Shown here: in pieces, positions 21,903 through 33,343 of the stretch
Position numbering within the stretch: the first letter of the stretch is position 1
Layout: every line of letters begins with the position of its first letter
From: Astragalus membranaceus
Lineage: Eukaryota; Streptophyta; Magnoliopsida; Fabales; Fabaceae
Assembly: GCA_039519185.1 (NCBI GenBank)
Contig: CM076847.1
Coordinates: 27,773,251 to 27,837,250 of the forward strand
DNA length: 64,000 bases
Direction: 5' to 3'
Position numbers and translations under genes: made by a program
Notes under the pieces: model-generated
Database searches by the model: none
Told to the model about the DNA's origin: nothing
What the model saw: the letters and a program-made list of their open reading frames with translations, nothing else

Positions 21903-21971
21903 AATATATATATATATATATATATATATGAAAGAAGTTTAATATATATTTAATATATATATATATATATC
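21903..21971. repeat. TA-rich microsatellite in a transposase intron
   Basis: Two (TA)n runs separated by GAAAGAAGTTTAATA, inside the likely intron with acceptor TTCTCTAG near 22013. Confidence 0.8.
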
Positions 21972-22699
21972 ATTCATTTGGATTAGATGATTATTAACAT
22001 ATCATTTTCTCTAGGTTCATGGGTGATTCAAAAAGCCCAGTTAAAAATAAAGCTAGAGTTGAAGGATCGATATGTTCTTCTTACTTACGCCGTGAAACAA
22101 CTCATTTTTTGTTCTTATTATTTCAAGAATGATCTTGCTCCTAGAAGTAGTCGAAATGAAATGGAAATTGAATGTCCAAGACATCATTTAGCTTTGTCTG
22201 TCTTTTGTCTACCTGGCCGTCAGTCTGGAAAGGAGTCAATTTACTGGCTAACAGAAGAAGAGTTAAATTCAGCCCATGTTCATGTCTTGATAAACTGTAC
22301 TGAGGTCCAACCATTCATTGAGTATGTATTTCTCGACCTAGCTATCTCAATTAGTTAATAAATTAAAGTACAGAGTTGTGTAACAATTAATAATTTCTTA
22401 TTAGGGAGTTCTTGTCATCAGAGGCAGTAAGTGAAGAACAATCTTCTGCTCATATTCATGAGCATTTTCAAATTTGGTTTAGGCAACGTGTGTATTCCCT
22501 CCCGACGTCTCCTACCAACCAACACTTGAGGAACTTATCTGACGGTCCTCGAAGATGTGTTATAGAATGACACACATATTTTGTCAATGGATACAAATTT
22601 CACACTAAGGACTGGACAGAGGGCAGAGAAATAGTCATTAGTGGAGTTTGAATGAAGGGTGTCACTGGGAGAGGCGACGATGATTTCTATGGTGTGGTT

Positions 22700-24163
22700 T
22701 GTGGTTATATTGCTTTTGCAGGTTAGGTTTTGATGATGATGTGTTCGAAGTCACAATGACAAGCAGGTTAGGTTTTGATGATGTGTTCAAAGCGGAAAAT
22801 GGGAAAGCGGATATCCAAGGCAAACAAGACTAAAGAAGTAAGGGTAGTCTCTAGGGTTTGGGTCTTGTCTTAGGATATATTGTAAACCGCTTCTGAGGGT
22901 CAGCTCATCTCACAGTTTCATAGCCTTCACAGTTTTCAAAATGCATGCATGCACATAGGTATGGCACGTAACATAAAAACTATTTTGTGAAAGTTAGAAA
23001 TCGATTCATGACTTCCTTCCTAAAGCCAAGAATCGATTTTTAACCTTGTGCAAAGGATAGAAGTCGATTCATGACTCATTTAATAAAGCCAAGAATCGTT
23101 TCCTATTATTTCTCATAAGACCAAAATGAATTTCCTACTCTATTTTTAAAGTACAAAATCGATTTCCTACCTATTTCCAAAGCTATAAATTGATTTGCAT
23201 CTCACTTAAATCAAGCAATGAATCGATTCATCAACTATACTATTTTAATTCTTAAATTGATTCATCTCCTCACGCATCTAAGCATAAAATCGATTTCCTT
23301 CCTTTTAAAAGCCATCAACGGTCATATTTTTAAGCTGAGAATCGATTTCCACTTATCCTTTAGAAGTAATCAATCGATCACACACTTATGAGTTATTCCT
23401 ATTTTTAAGACAAGAATCGATTTTCACTCCTAAGCATTTCAAGCAATAAATCGATTTCTAAACTCTCTGTGATCTCATTCAACGGTCATATTTTCTCCTA
23501 AGTCTATAAATAGGGACTTAGCATTTCACAGAAAAAAACAACCCATTCTTACGCTTACGCTGAAACGCAAATCTCAAAACCCTAGCACACACACTTTTGT
23601 TCTTCACAAACTTTTCATCTGTCAGAGCTGATTTCTCTCGAGGGTTAGAGTTGGGTTGGTGATCTTCAAGTTGTGTAATCAGCCTTCATAAGAGGTATTT
23701 TGGTTTTTCAATTTGTAATTTGTTTTACGCTGTTGACAGTACTAGGGAGTGAGGTATCTCTCTAGAGTTGTTGTTGGTACTAGGGAGTGGGGTATCTCTT
23801 TAGGGTTATTGGTTGTAACAAGGGTGGGGTATCTCTTGTTGTTGTTGTAGATTTGAGGGCTCTTCATAGGTGGGGTATCCTAGGAGAATAGTGCCCGAGT
23901 CTGTAAAGGTTTACAAAGCACCTGTAAGCTTTGTTGTTTAGTGGAAAATCTCACAAGGGTGTGAGGACTGGACGTAGGTCACTTGGAGGTGACCGAACCA
24001 GTATAAAAATCTGTGTTCTTTACTGCTTTATTTTCAGTTTTCGTTTCTCGTTAATTCGTTCCATAAACTTGCGCGACAAAGCAATCAAGTCGTTAAAGGG
24101 GACTTAATTTTTAAAATCTCAATTCACCCCCTCCCCTCTTGAGGCTGAAGCCACTTGGTAACA
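22700..24163 (+). mobile_element. Solo LTR, copia-like, family 1 (1464 bp)
   Basis: Begins TGTGGTTATATTGC and ends CACTTGGTAACA, flanked by the 5 bp duplication TGGTT (22695-22699 and 24164-24168); the interrupted transposase sequence continues in register across it. There is no internal region, so it is a solo LTR left by LTR-LTR recombination. It has an array of ATCGAT motifs (about 22985-23455), AACGGTCA at 23317 and 23481, and TATAAATA at 23505. The CAATTCACCCCCTCCCCTCTTGAG near its end suggests a SIRE-like Ty1/copia family. Confidence 0.88.
23505..23512 (+). promoter_or_regulatory. TATA box of solo LTR family 1
   Basis: TATAAATAGGGACTT, 17 bp after AACGGTCA. Same layout as 25242. Confidence 0.75.
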
Positions 24164-24376
24164 TGGTTGAACACATATATGAACGTGCGTACCCTTATCT
24201 AGATTATAGTCAAAAGGTAGTTGTTTTTTCTTGTAATTGGTTTGATCCGTCCGCTCGAGGAACAAAGTTTAATCCAAAGACAAATACACTGGACATTAAA
24301 ATGAATAGTAGATATCGACTTTATGATCCGTTCGTCATTGCACAAAATGTGAGACAAGTCTATTATGTCTCTTATC

Positions 24377-26086
24377 TGTTGAACCAAGGACAAACGCTCT
24401 TTGTTTTGTATGATAACAAATTACATCTTGTCTACTAATGGTTGCAGTTGAATGAAAGTACATGGACAAAATCAAAGAACAGGGATTAAATCAAAGATCA
24501 GGGACTAAAGTGCAATGGCTTGCAGAAGAAGCAACAATGAAGTTGAAGACCTAATTGTTTATCTGCTTTTGATAGGACCCAAATGTAAGATCCTATCCTT
24601 TCAGCTTTATGACATTTAGTAGAAGAGAGATGATGTTTTTAAAAATGTTTTTAAACATAAAATTGTTGTGTTAAAAGCCTTTGAAAAATATTTTATAAAA
24701 TTGCATGCATGCATAGGGTGGCACCTAAACCTAAAAACAATTTTGTGGAAAGCTTGAAATGTATTTCCTAATCTATTATAAAGCTTGAAATCGATTTCCT
24801 AATCTATTGTTGAAGCTTGAAATCGATTTCAATACACAATGTTTTAAGCATGAAATCGATTTCAATACACAATGTTTCAAAGCATGTAAACGATTTCTCC
24901 TTGAGTATGTGAAGCAAAGAATCGATTTCTCCTTGAGTATGTGAAGCAAATAATCGATTACAAGCCCAATGTATTAAGCAAAGAATCGATTCCTTACTTT
25001 CCTTACTTTCCTTTTTTGAAACAATCGATTACATGCCTTAGTTATTCAGGCAAGGAATCGATTATGTGCCTGAATGTTTCAGAGCACATAATCGATTTCA
25101 CACTCCTTGTTTTAAGCAAAGAATCGATTACAATATATTCCTTTTCAAGCAAAGAATCGATTATGCCATTTACACTATCAGAGCACATAATCGAATCTTG
25201 TTTCTTGTGTTTTAGTCCAACGGTCAATTTTTTACATTTTCTATAAATAGGGACCTTGGATCTCAAATGAAAAACGCACCACTCCACTTCTCTTTTACGC
25301 AATTTCAAATCAAAATCAAAGAGAAAAAAATAAGAGCTTTCATTTTCAAATCTATATTTCAAAGTTCTTCATTTTCAAAAACCAATCATCTCTCACTCTA
25401 CTATATTGTTACTATACTGCTGAAGTGATTGGTTCGTAGATCTCATATTGTATTCGTTTTATAAGTGGTTATTTTGAAATCCTGGGAGGTGTTCTTGGGT
25501 CGTTCAATCAGTGAGATTGAAGCGGTGTTGAAATCCTGGGAGGTGTTCTTGGGTCGTTCAATCGGGGAGATTGAAGCGGTGTTGAAGTCCTTAGCGGGGA
25601 GCTCGGGTTCTTGATTTGGGGAAATTTGGATTGGCTATTTTGAAGTTTCCTGTTTGTAAAACATTCTTCATATAGTGGTTGTCAGCAAGTCCAAAGGTTG
25701 CAAAGCCTGAGGCCGAGGATGTAGGGCTTTTATCCCGAACCTCGTTAAAATCCCGGTGTATCTCTATCCCTATCTCTTTACTTTCTTTACAGTTTATATT
25801 TGTCTATTATTATCATTGCGCTGCATATCTGTCTATCCTAAATTCTGATAATAGCATAATATTACGCTGTGCCTGATCTGTCTGCTTAGGTGCATCATAT
25901 TAGGTGCATCATACAGTTTAAATCTCAGTTTCCGCATTTGATTTAAACGAACACTGTTAATGCTTTAAATCTTAGTTTCCGCATCTGTTTTAAACAAGCA
26001 TTGTAAAAGTTTTGAAAACCAAAAAGAATTCAAGTTTTGCACATAACCTTATTCACCCCCCTCTAAGGTTATCCTATAGTCCAACA
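24377..26086 (+). mobile_element. Solo LTR, copia-like, family 2 (1710 bp)
   Basis: Begins TGTTGAACCAAGG and ends CCTATAGTCCAACA, flanked by the duplication TTATC (24372-24376 and 26087-26091), within the DUF4216 part of the CACTA transposase. It carries 11 exact ATCGAT motifs (about 24785-25165), TCCAACGGTCA at 25216 and a TATA box at 25242. Downstream are two copies of a GAAATCCTGGGAGGTGTTC unit (about 25477 and 25530). A minus-strand relative lies at 62646-64000. Confidence 0.9.
25242..25249 (+). promoter_or_regulatory. TATA box of solo LTR family 2
   Basis: TATAAATAGGGACC, 16 bp after TCCAACGGTCA (25216-25226). Confidence 0.75.
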
Positions 26087-26514
26087 TTATCCATCAACAT
26101 TGACTGATCGGCGTGGTTGGTGTGTCGCAATTAAGACAAAAACAAGAGGTCGCATTGAGACAAATGATGACACAGTGGAAGACGTGCCATATCAAATGGA
26201 TGAAATATCCAATGTAAATGAAGTGATTGAAGTCGAACCCATTGCACGTTTATGTGATGATCCAAACACTGGTGATGAAGTTATTGAAGAAGAAGATACT
26301 GATCATGAGGATGCAGTCGATCACGTCGGTGTATCAGGAATTCACTCATCTGATGATGGTGGTGATTTCGAGAAAGAATGGGATTATAATTAATTAGATC
26401 ATCTTATTTGTAATTAATTAATTTGTATGTTATTCATAATGCACGTTATTCATCAATTAAGTTATTCATTATTTATGTTATTCATCAGGTATGTTATTCA
26501 TCATATTATATATA

Positions 26515-28541
26515 TAGATACAGTCATTGCATCATCAGGATCAGAATCTGATCATGACCCACCTCATGACCCACCTGTACCACCGACTAATATTGGGAAG
26601 AAGATTTCTACTTCTTTACGCGGGTGTCATCGTCGTGTAACTCGTGTCGTTGTTAATGGCCCATTTGTGCCTCCCCCTAGTACTGATGATAGCAGTGGAC
26701 CTAGTACGCTGAGTCGCCCATTTGTGCCTCCACCCGATACTGTCATACCCCCGCCACATGCAAGATGGGATACACAGGTATAATATTAATGATGAGGTGG
26801 TTGGGGTTACGCCCGACGGTCGTATCATAGTGAAGGTTGTTGGCCAGCAGTAAGTATTTATTAATTTAATAATGATATTTGTTTGATTTATTAAAACTTT
26901 AAATATAAATTATTATCTAAAAATTTATCTTTTATATGTATAGGTTTACTCCTGGGAGGATTGTATCCAGCACGATCACAGACATCATCAAAGCGAACTA
27001 CACTAAACCCTGGCTGAATTGGACGGAGGTCAAAAGAGATAAGGATTCCAAGATGTGGAATGCTTTCAGAGTAAGTTTTTTAACGAATTAATTAATTTTT
27101 AACTTTTTAATTTTGTTGAATTGATTAATTTGTTTTTACTAACAAGTTAATTAAATTTGTATAAATAGGAAAAAATGACATGGTACCTAGATGAGGCGAA
27201 GGAAGTTGAGAGAACATTCAACAAAAGAGCTTCTCACCGCTTTTCTGAAATGCTCCTGAGACCACCGTAATAAGAATAAGCAGCCGATGTGGACCAGTGA
27301 TTTTGATTGGCATGAGCTCCAACTGAAATGGAACGATGAGGAGTATAAAGAAAAATGTGAGAAAGCCAAGAAGAACCGTGCTTCTGAGAAAGGTGGTTGC
27401 ATAAACACGAGTGGTTCTATCAACACAGCAGAACATTACAGACGCTTGGTAAATTTAATAATTGATCAAATTTATATTATGCTTACGTATTTTATATTTT
27501 ATTAAATATTAATATTAAATAATAACTATGTATATAGGAGGCCATCCTTGGTCGACCACCTACTTTGCCTGTCTTACACCGCCAACTTCATATGCGAGAG
27601 GAGACGGGTGAATATGTTGAAGACCGATCAAGGAATATTCAGGTAAATAACGTTTATTATTTATATTTATATATTTTTTTATTATATTATATATTACATA
27701 CTAATGGTTTTTCATTTCTTGGTTGTTGCTTTCAGGAAAGTTTCTCTAATTGGCAGACCGAGTACCGTGAAACTCACCAGAGTAGTGGCAGCATTGAGAT
27801 TGATCCCGCTGAGGAGAGGTGAGCGGCTTTACTGGCTTGGAAGGAATCTGTTGCTCCATCAAAAACAGGCCGGTTAGTAGGAGCTGGTGGTTTGGGCCCG
27901 TTTGCTTTCCAAATTTCCATTACTCCGAATTTGAAGCCATCATCTTCTTTAGAAAGAAGTACTGGTCGCTCTTATGTCTCTACTCCTTCAGAATTAAGCG
28001 ATGTTCAGCTATTGACGCAGAAATTGAGCGATCAACAGCGTGAGATGGAAGAGCGACAGAAAAAACATGATCAGGAAATACAACAGATGTGGGAGCAGCA
28101 GGCGTAGCAGTAGAGGTTGAATGATGAGTGCCGGAAGCAATTAATGGATAGTATGTCTCAATACCCGAGGCCATCAATGCCATCATCATCATTTTATTCA
28201 CTGCAGCAGATGCAGCCTTACGGCGGTGCTATTGACCCGAGGCCATCTATGCCATCATCATCATCATCATTTTATTCACCGCAGTAGATGCAGCCTTACG
28301 GCGGTGCTTTTCAGTCGTACCCTAGTGTCTTCCACCCATATGGTCAACCATACTCTGGTTTCAACTCTCAGCCACAGCAGCAGCCTCAGCCTCAGCAGCA
28401 GCCCCAGCCCGAGCAACCCCAGCAATAACTCAACACAGATCTAGACCTCAACACTACTGATTTTGATATATGGTTAAATCCAGACCCCAACAACAACCCG
28501 TCTGGGCGCTACTATGACTAGCAGTTTGAGTCGTTTTATTA
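26515..28541 (+). pseudogene. TNPA-like second CACTA gene (Transposase_24 type)
   Basis: DNA-binding accessory protein of En/Spm-type elements. Exons can be placed by GT/AG sites: a Pro-rich first part ending near 26847, then introns about 26848-26942, 27071-27169, 27449-27538 and 27642-27735. The core has the pattern KANYTKPWLNW, then KMTWYLDE, FNKRASHRFSEML, KNRASEKGG and HYRRL, as in the plant Ptta/En/Spm family (Transposase_24). A Gln/Glu-rich helix (28010-28100) is followed by a Ser/Pro/Gln-rich tail ending near 28541. Stops at about 27270, 28106 and 28287, some of which look like CAG-to-TAG changes, and a frame change near 27270 make it a pseudogene. Confidence 0.78.
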
Positions 28542-28834
28542 AATATTTTAATTTCAATTGTTGGATATTTCAATTTAAATTTTGTAATAGATATTTTAAT
28601 TAGTAGTTTCTTTTGTATGGATGTTATGGAATTTTTTCATTTTAAATCATTATTCAATTCTCGTTTAATTAGTATTTAATTAAATAGAAATATTTATATT
28701 ATAAATTTAATAATATTTATTCTTGCATTAAATAAACGAAATGAAAAATCTGTTTAAAAAAAGTTAAAATAATTAAATAATATTATTTTTTTAAATAAAC
28801 GAATTAAAAAAAACTATTTTTTTAAATAAAAAAA
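28542..28834. other. AT-rich 3' flank of the CACTA genes
   Basis: AT-rich sequence with no ORF or recognisable motif. Probably the 3' UTR and terminator of the TNPA-like gene. Confidence 0.5.
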
Positions 28835-29181
28835 ACATTACCGGCGGATTCTATTAGATAACCGGTGGATATTTGTTTTTCATTTTAAATGAATTCGACG
28901 GATTTGTAAGGATTTCCGGCAGATTTTTAAATAATTATCGGAGGTTTTTTTCTTTTTTCCGACGGAACTAAGAATTTACCGGCGGATTTTAAAAGGTAAT
29001 TACCGGCGGATTTTCGGCCGGTAATTTTAAAAGGTAATTACTGGCGGATTTTCGGGCCGTAACCGTTATCTGCGGCCGAATTTCCGGCGGAAAATATCCA
29101 CCGGGAATGCTCAATTTTCGGTGGATAATGCCCATTTCCGGCGGATTTTGTACGTCGGAAATCCCTGAAATTCTTGTAGTG
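28835..29181 (-). repeat. Right subterminal repeats and terminal inverted repeat of the CACTA element
   Basis: Dense ACCGGCGGATTT copies (e.g. 28850, 28978, 29003, 29098, 29137), ending in the terminus whose minus strand is CACTACAAGAATTTCAGGG (29163-29181). Confidence 0.92.
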
Positions 29182-29184
29182 GTG

Positions 29185-30310
29185 GTAGTCAAGTCTAAGA
29201 GCTTTGAAGCACATCTGATCGAGCTCGAGCAAGCTATGAAACAGATCAGACTCCACAATCTCAAGATGAATCCCACTAAATGTGAGTTCGGTGTATCCGC
29301 AGGTAACTTCCTAGGTTTCTTAGTGCACAACCAAGGTATCGAGGTGGAGAAGAATAAAGCCTGAACCATCTCGGAAGCTAGTCCTCCTAGAACTAAGAAA
29401 TAGCTACAAGGTCTCCATGGTAAGATCAACTTCTTAAGGAGGCTCAGTGATAACTCGGCAGGGAAAATGATGGCTTTTTATCCCTTGTTAAGATTGAAGA
29501 GCTCCGAGGTGGTGTGGAGAGAAAAGCAGTAGGAGGCCTTCGATCAAATCAAGGATGCCTTAGCTAATCCTCCAGTCATGGTTCCTCCTCAGCCTGGAAG
29601 GTCGTTGAAGCTTTATATTGCGGTCGAAGACCAAGCCATCGGTTGCCTCCTTGCTTAGGATGGTGACAATGGTACCGAGTGAGCTTTTTATTACCTTAGT
29701 AGGATTCTCAACGATGTAGAGACGGGATATTCTCCTATTGAAAAACTTTGTTTATCATTGTTTAACGCCTGTACTAAAATGGAATATTATTTATTGCCCA
29801 AAGAGGTTCTAGTTGTATGCAAAGTTGATATTGTAAGGTACCTTCTTAATCGGCTTGTCTTGCAAAGTAGACTTGTAAAGTGGGCCATTAAATTAAATGC
29901 ATTTTCTTTAACTTTTGTACCTTTAAAGGCCATCAAAGGACATGCCTTAACCGATTTTCTTGCAGAACAACTGTGTGTGGAAGTCCACGATCCACCAGCT
30001 GAGCCTGCCATTTACATCAGCTTAAAGCCTTGGGTTCTCATGTTTGAGTGCTCGAGCATTCAAACGGGAGCAGGTTTTGGGGTAGTTATATCTAGCCAGT
30101 GTGGCAAGACATGGAGGTTCATGTGCAGAATAAAGGATCCGGCATCTAATAATCAGGTTGAGTATGAAGCCTTGATCATTAGACTTGATATTCTGGCCGC
30201 CATGAAGGTCCATTATGTGGAAATAAAAGGGATTCTCCGCTAAAGCAAATCATTGGCGAATACAAATGCTATAATGCTAAGTTGAGAGAACTGTGCGCCT
30301 CGGCTCATAG
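29185..30310 (+). pseudogene. RT C-terminal part and RNase H of Tat pol
   Basis: Resumes at the first codon after YIDDV. 29185-29364 has the RT thumb pattern (LHNLKMNPTKCEFGV, LGFLVHNQGIEV). A stop-rich stretch follows with LHGKINFLRRL and a connection-like YYLLPKEVLVV. From 29985 the RNase H has a W-x5-E-CSS motif, in which the first catalytic Asp appears replaced by Glu, then GAGFGVVI and NNQVEYEAL. It is cut at 30310 by the minus-strand element. Stops at 29362, 29401, 29530 and elsewhere. Confidence 0.82.
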
Positions 30311-31113
30311 TGATGTGATCCACACATGCATGCTTCACTAAATTTTGGATCTAGAAAATTACAAGTCTCTATGAATCTCTATGTCAGGAAGATGAATAAG
30401 AACACAAAAGTGAAGAAAGAATCAAATGTGGAAAGAATACAGATCAAGTCTCTATGAATCTCTATGTCCTCCACTTCTTCCTTGGGAAGAAGATGAAGAC
30501 CACACGCCGCTTTGAGCTTCTCCAAGCCTCAAAGATAGGTGCTCAAGGTTCCATTCCAAGAACCAAGGAGAACATGATGAACTCACTTCTACAATGCCCT
30601 CAAGCTCTCACGCCTCACGCCTCTCTTTGGCTCTCACGGCTCTAGGTTTTGCAAAATGTAGCAAATGATTTCACATTCATCAAAGTCTAAGGAATTACAA
30701 GGAGTGGACTAGTATTTATATGTTGGGTCTAATGGAACCTAATTGAGCCCAACATACAATCCACTTAGAGATAGGAAAACAAGACCGATGGCCACATTAA
30801 AGTAACTAAAGACCTTAACCTATTCTATTGCCAACAAGGCTCAAATAAAAAGCACATTACACTGGAAATAAAATCCTACATTTATTGAAAACATTTACAA
30901 GGAAATAGAAAACACTAGAGTTTGGGATGTTTAGGAATTTCCCAAAGCAACCTTGGTCACCTTTAGTGTGTCCTTGTCAATTATCAAGGTGGACACACTA
31001 AAGTATAATCCCTTTAAGTGTTGAATCTCTTTTTTGATATTTTGAGTCTTGATACTTGTGACTTCCATCCAAGCTCTTATGAGTAGGCTAGCCATGCATG
31101 TGGGCCGACATCA
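30311..31113 (-). repeat. 3' LTR of the chromovirus-like element (803 bp)
   Basis: Ends TGATGTGATCC and GGCCGACATCA. Shares long identical stretches with 33345-34056 plus 44053-44190, but lacks about 40 bp present near 33440, and the upper copy has a short duplicated TCCTACATTTAT segment. Confidence 0.88.
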
Positions 31114-31130
31114 TACTCCCCCTTCTGAAT
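31114..31130 (-). promoter_or_regulatory. Polypurine tract of the chromovirus-like element
   Basis: The minus strand reads TTCAGAAGGGGGAGTA directly before the LTR start TGATGTCGG. Confidence 0.75.
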
Positions 31131-31163
31131 TTCACTTGTCCTCAAGTGACCCTTCTTGGAAAC

Positions 31164-31742
31164 CTACATCAAGCATGGAAAAAAATCACTTATTTTGAAA
31201 ATCACAACTATTTCTTTTTGCTCACTAGGCCATTGTATTTTGTATGGGTTTGGATGATTGAGGGTGGGAAGATTGAGCTTTGTGACTAAGCGAGTGCTAG
31301 CCCAATTAACACAACTTCCAACATCAATTTGGAAACCACATAATCTAGTTGACACAAGACATCTAGTATGAAAGGTAGAAGGAGTAGTAGTAGGAGAAGA
31401 GAAAGTTTCCTTACACTTTGGCACTATGGCCGAAGCTTTATCTTTTTCCGTTTTAGGTGGATAGGCTTCCTCCCTCTTTGAATTGGCCTTCCAAGTATTG
31501 GTGTGGGTATACTTGGAGGACTTTTCTTCTTTGATGTCCCTCCTTCTATGGATCCTTTCATCCTCCTCAACAACATATCTTGGCCTCCTATTTCTTTTGT
31601 CATAATATTCACAAGGAGAGTCATATCTAATAGGGGAATGATACCTTCTTGGGGAGTGATACCTTCTTGGGGAATGATACCTCCTAGGAGAATTATACCA
31701 GATTGGGGAATCATACCTCCTATCAAATATGGACTTCATCAT
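31164..31742 (-). pseudogene. Gag end and protease of the chromovirus-like element
   Basis: 192-codon minus-strand frame. The N-terminal part contains about five tandem copies of an octapeptide, RYHSPRRY-like, coming from a 24 bp-scale repeat (31625-31720), then a charged region (EEDERIHRRRD). The last 70 residues have a protease-like stretch with DVGSC in place of the active-site DGGSC of chromoviruses, then STRLVTKLNLPTLNHPNPY. The frame is truncated before the protease flap, and no RT follows. Probably dead. Confidence 0.65.
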
Positions 31743-33329
31743 AACATACTTTGTGTGTACCTACACAAAAATGTGAGTATAAAACAGCCACTAAAGTCCT
31801 CCCAAAAAGTGTTTATCTCACCAAGTGTCACTCCACTCGGGTTTAGGCTTTTTAGAAACACACTCTTCACTCAACGTTTTTTTGGGAACACGAACATAAA
31901 GTAGGTCACTCAAGTAACTCTTATCCTCCTTTAGACCTTGAAAAGAAACCTCAAATGTCTCTTTCCACCTTTGATGTTGATATTACGCGAGATCTCAAAG
32001 GGAGTATAGTCTATCACCAAAGAATGACAAGAAAGGAAGAAACTACTATGACAAACTTAGAAATATTAAAGACTAAAATCAAAAACAAAAAAAATTAGAA
32101 ACGCTAAACCAAATATAGAGTATTTAAAGACAAATTTAAACTATAAAAAAGAGACTCAAAAGTTTGCTAGCAAGGAACCAACAAATATTGCAACTAAATG
32201 AGCATGTAAGCCTCCAAGGGCAAAATAGTCCACATGTTCTCAAAAAATCTTGAGAAAATTTCACACTGATCCAAAAAATGTATAGAAATAGTAGGAATAT
32301 TTCTGAAATTTTCGGAATTACTTTGATGCTCCCGCGGTTAGGTTTTGCCTTTTTCTTTGACTATTTTACTATTTTTTGCTATTATATTTTTTTGCAGTAA
32401 TTATTTTTTTCAAATCTTTTTTTCAGTCTCTCATATATTACTAGATTTTGAGACAAATAACATGGCTTTTGAATCACTCAAAACGGAACAATATTGAATT
32501 CACTAACACAAATTGAAGTTTGACACCAACAGTTTCGGATAAAAGTGCTGAATTGAAGAACAATTTATTAAGAACATGAGCAATTTCGAGATTTCGTACC
32601 AAATCATACAAATGAGTAGTGAATCTCATGCGACATTTCACAAGGATTCCAAATATATCATCAATTTTAAGAAAAGATGCGAAGAACTTAACCAAAAAGC
32701 GATTATATCCCAGAAATCGCGTTTAGGTTTTGGAAATTGGGAAAACGCTCAAAACTCAACCAAAATTCATCAAACAAGTTGCAATAGGTGCAAAATTAGT
32801 GCAGTAAGTAATTACTAGCAACAAATTTCATAAAAAACGATCAAGAAATGAGAACGAAATCCACAACCGAAATCACTTTTTGAAGTGTGTAATATATTCA
32901 AAATTACACAAGTAACAAAATGCACAAAAAAAATTGGAACGAAATCGACAGAAAAAGGAAAACAAAATTCGATTTGGAGGTAGATGAAAGTAGTGTGAAA
33001 CTGTTGCTTAAAACAGTTGCAGAAATTCGAACTTTAGGCAACACTTTCTGTTGCAACTAACTTTCCCTCCACCAAGTTTGTTAGATCTAGATCTCAAAAT
33101 TTTGATCAATGGTGAATTAAATTTCAAGATCTAACTGAATTTAAATTTCAAATATTCAAATCTAACACTTTAATAAAGGAATTTATCAAGAATTTGAATC
33201 AAAAATTCAAATCACTCAAAAAAAATTGCTCCAATATTGAAAATGTGTGAGAAAAAAAACTGTGCCAAATTTTAATTGAATCTTGGAACCAAAACTGAAT
33301 TGAGACTCAAAATTTGTAAGACTCATGTA
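31743..33329 (-). other. Non-coding internal region of the chromovirus-like element
   Basis: AT-rich with short simple runs; no ORF with recognisable similarity on either strand. It represents the leader and the eroded remains of gag. Confidence 0.55.
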
Positions 33330-33343
33330 GCTCTGAATACCAC
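33330..33343 (-). promoter_or_regulatory. Primer binding site, altered tRNA-iMet type
   Basis: The minus strand reads GTGGTATTCAGAGC, one T longer than the canonical TGGTATCAGAGC, next to the LTR end. Confidence 0.7.

Larger units (their letters stand above)
19771..26393 (+). pseudogene. TNP2-like CACTA transposase, interrupted
   Basis: Transposase that cuts and joins CACTA ends. The start chosen is the ATG at 19771 (MDRSWMFDR, the usual N-terminus of the transposase-associated domain, with a CPCSKC motif). Then come the TNP2 core (20424-20936, GLCSDGLTPY), an in-frame TAG at about 20934, CPICMVDT, a frameshift at a poly-A run near 21235, LDVMHIEKN, the DUF4218 part (ends about 22318 and 22560) and the DUF4216 part (24169-24371 and 26092 on). 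Introns can be placed at about 21896-22013 and 22319-22404. The DUF4216 part is split by two solo LTRs. Frameshifts, stops and the insertions make it inactive. Confidence 0.85.
17829..29181 (+). mobile_element. CACTA (En/Spm-type) DNA transposon with two genes
   Basis: 11.35 kb insertion in the RT motif C codons, flanked by the 3 bp duplication GTG (17826-17828 and 29182-29184), as expected of CACTA elements. The right end reads, on the minus strand, CACTACAAGAATTTCAGGG, a canonical CACTA terminus. The left end reads CATTACCGGCGGGCG and lacks the matching terminus. Both ends carry many subterminal CCGGCGGA-type repeats. Inside, on the + strand, lie a TNP2-like transposase gene and a TNPA-like (Transposase_24) gene, both broken. 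Two solo LTRs inserted later. Confidence 0.92.
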
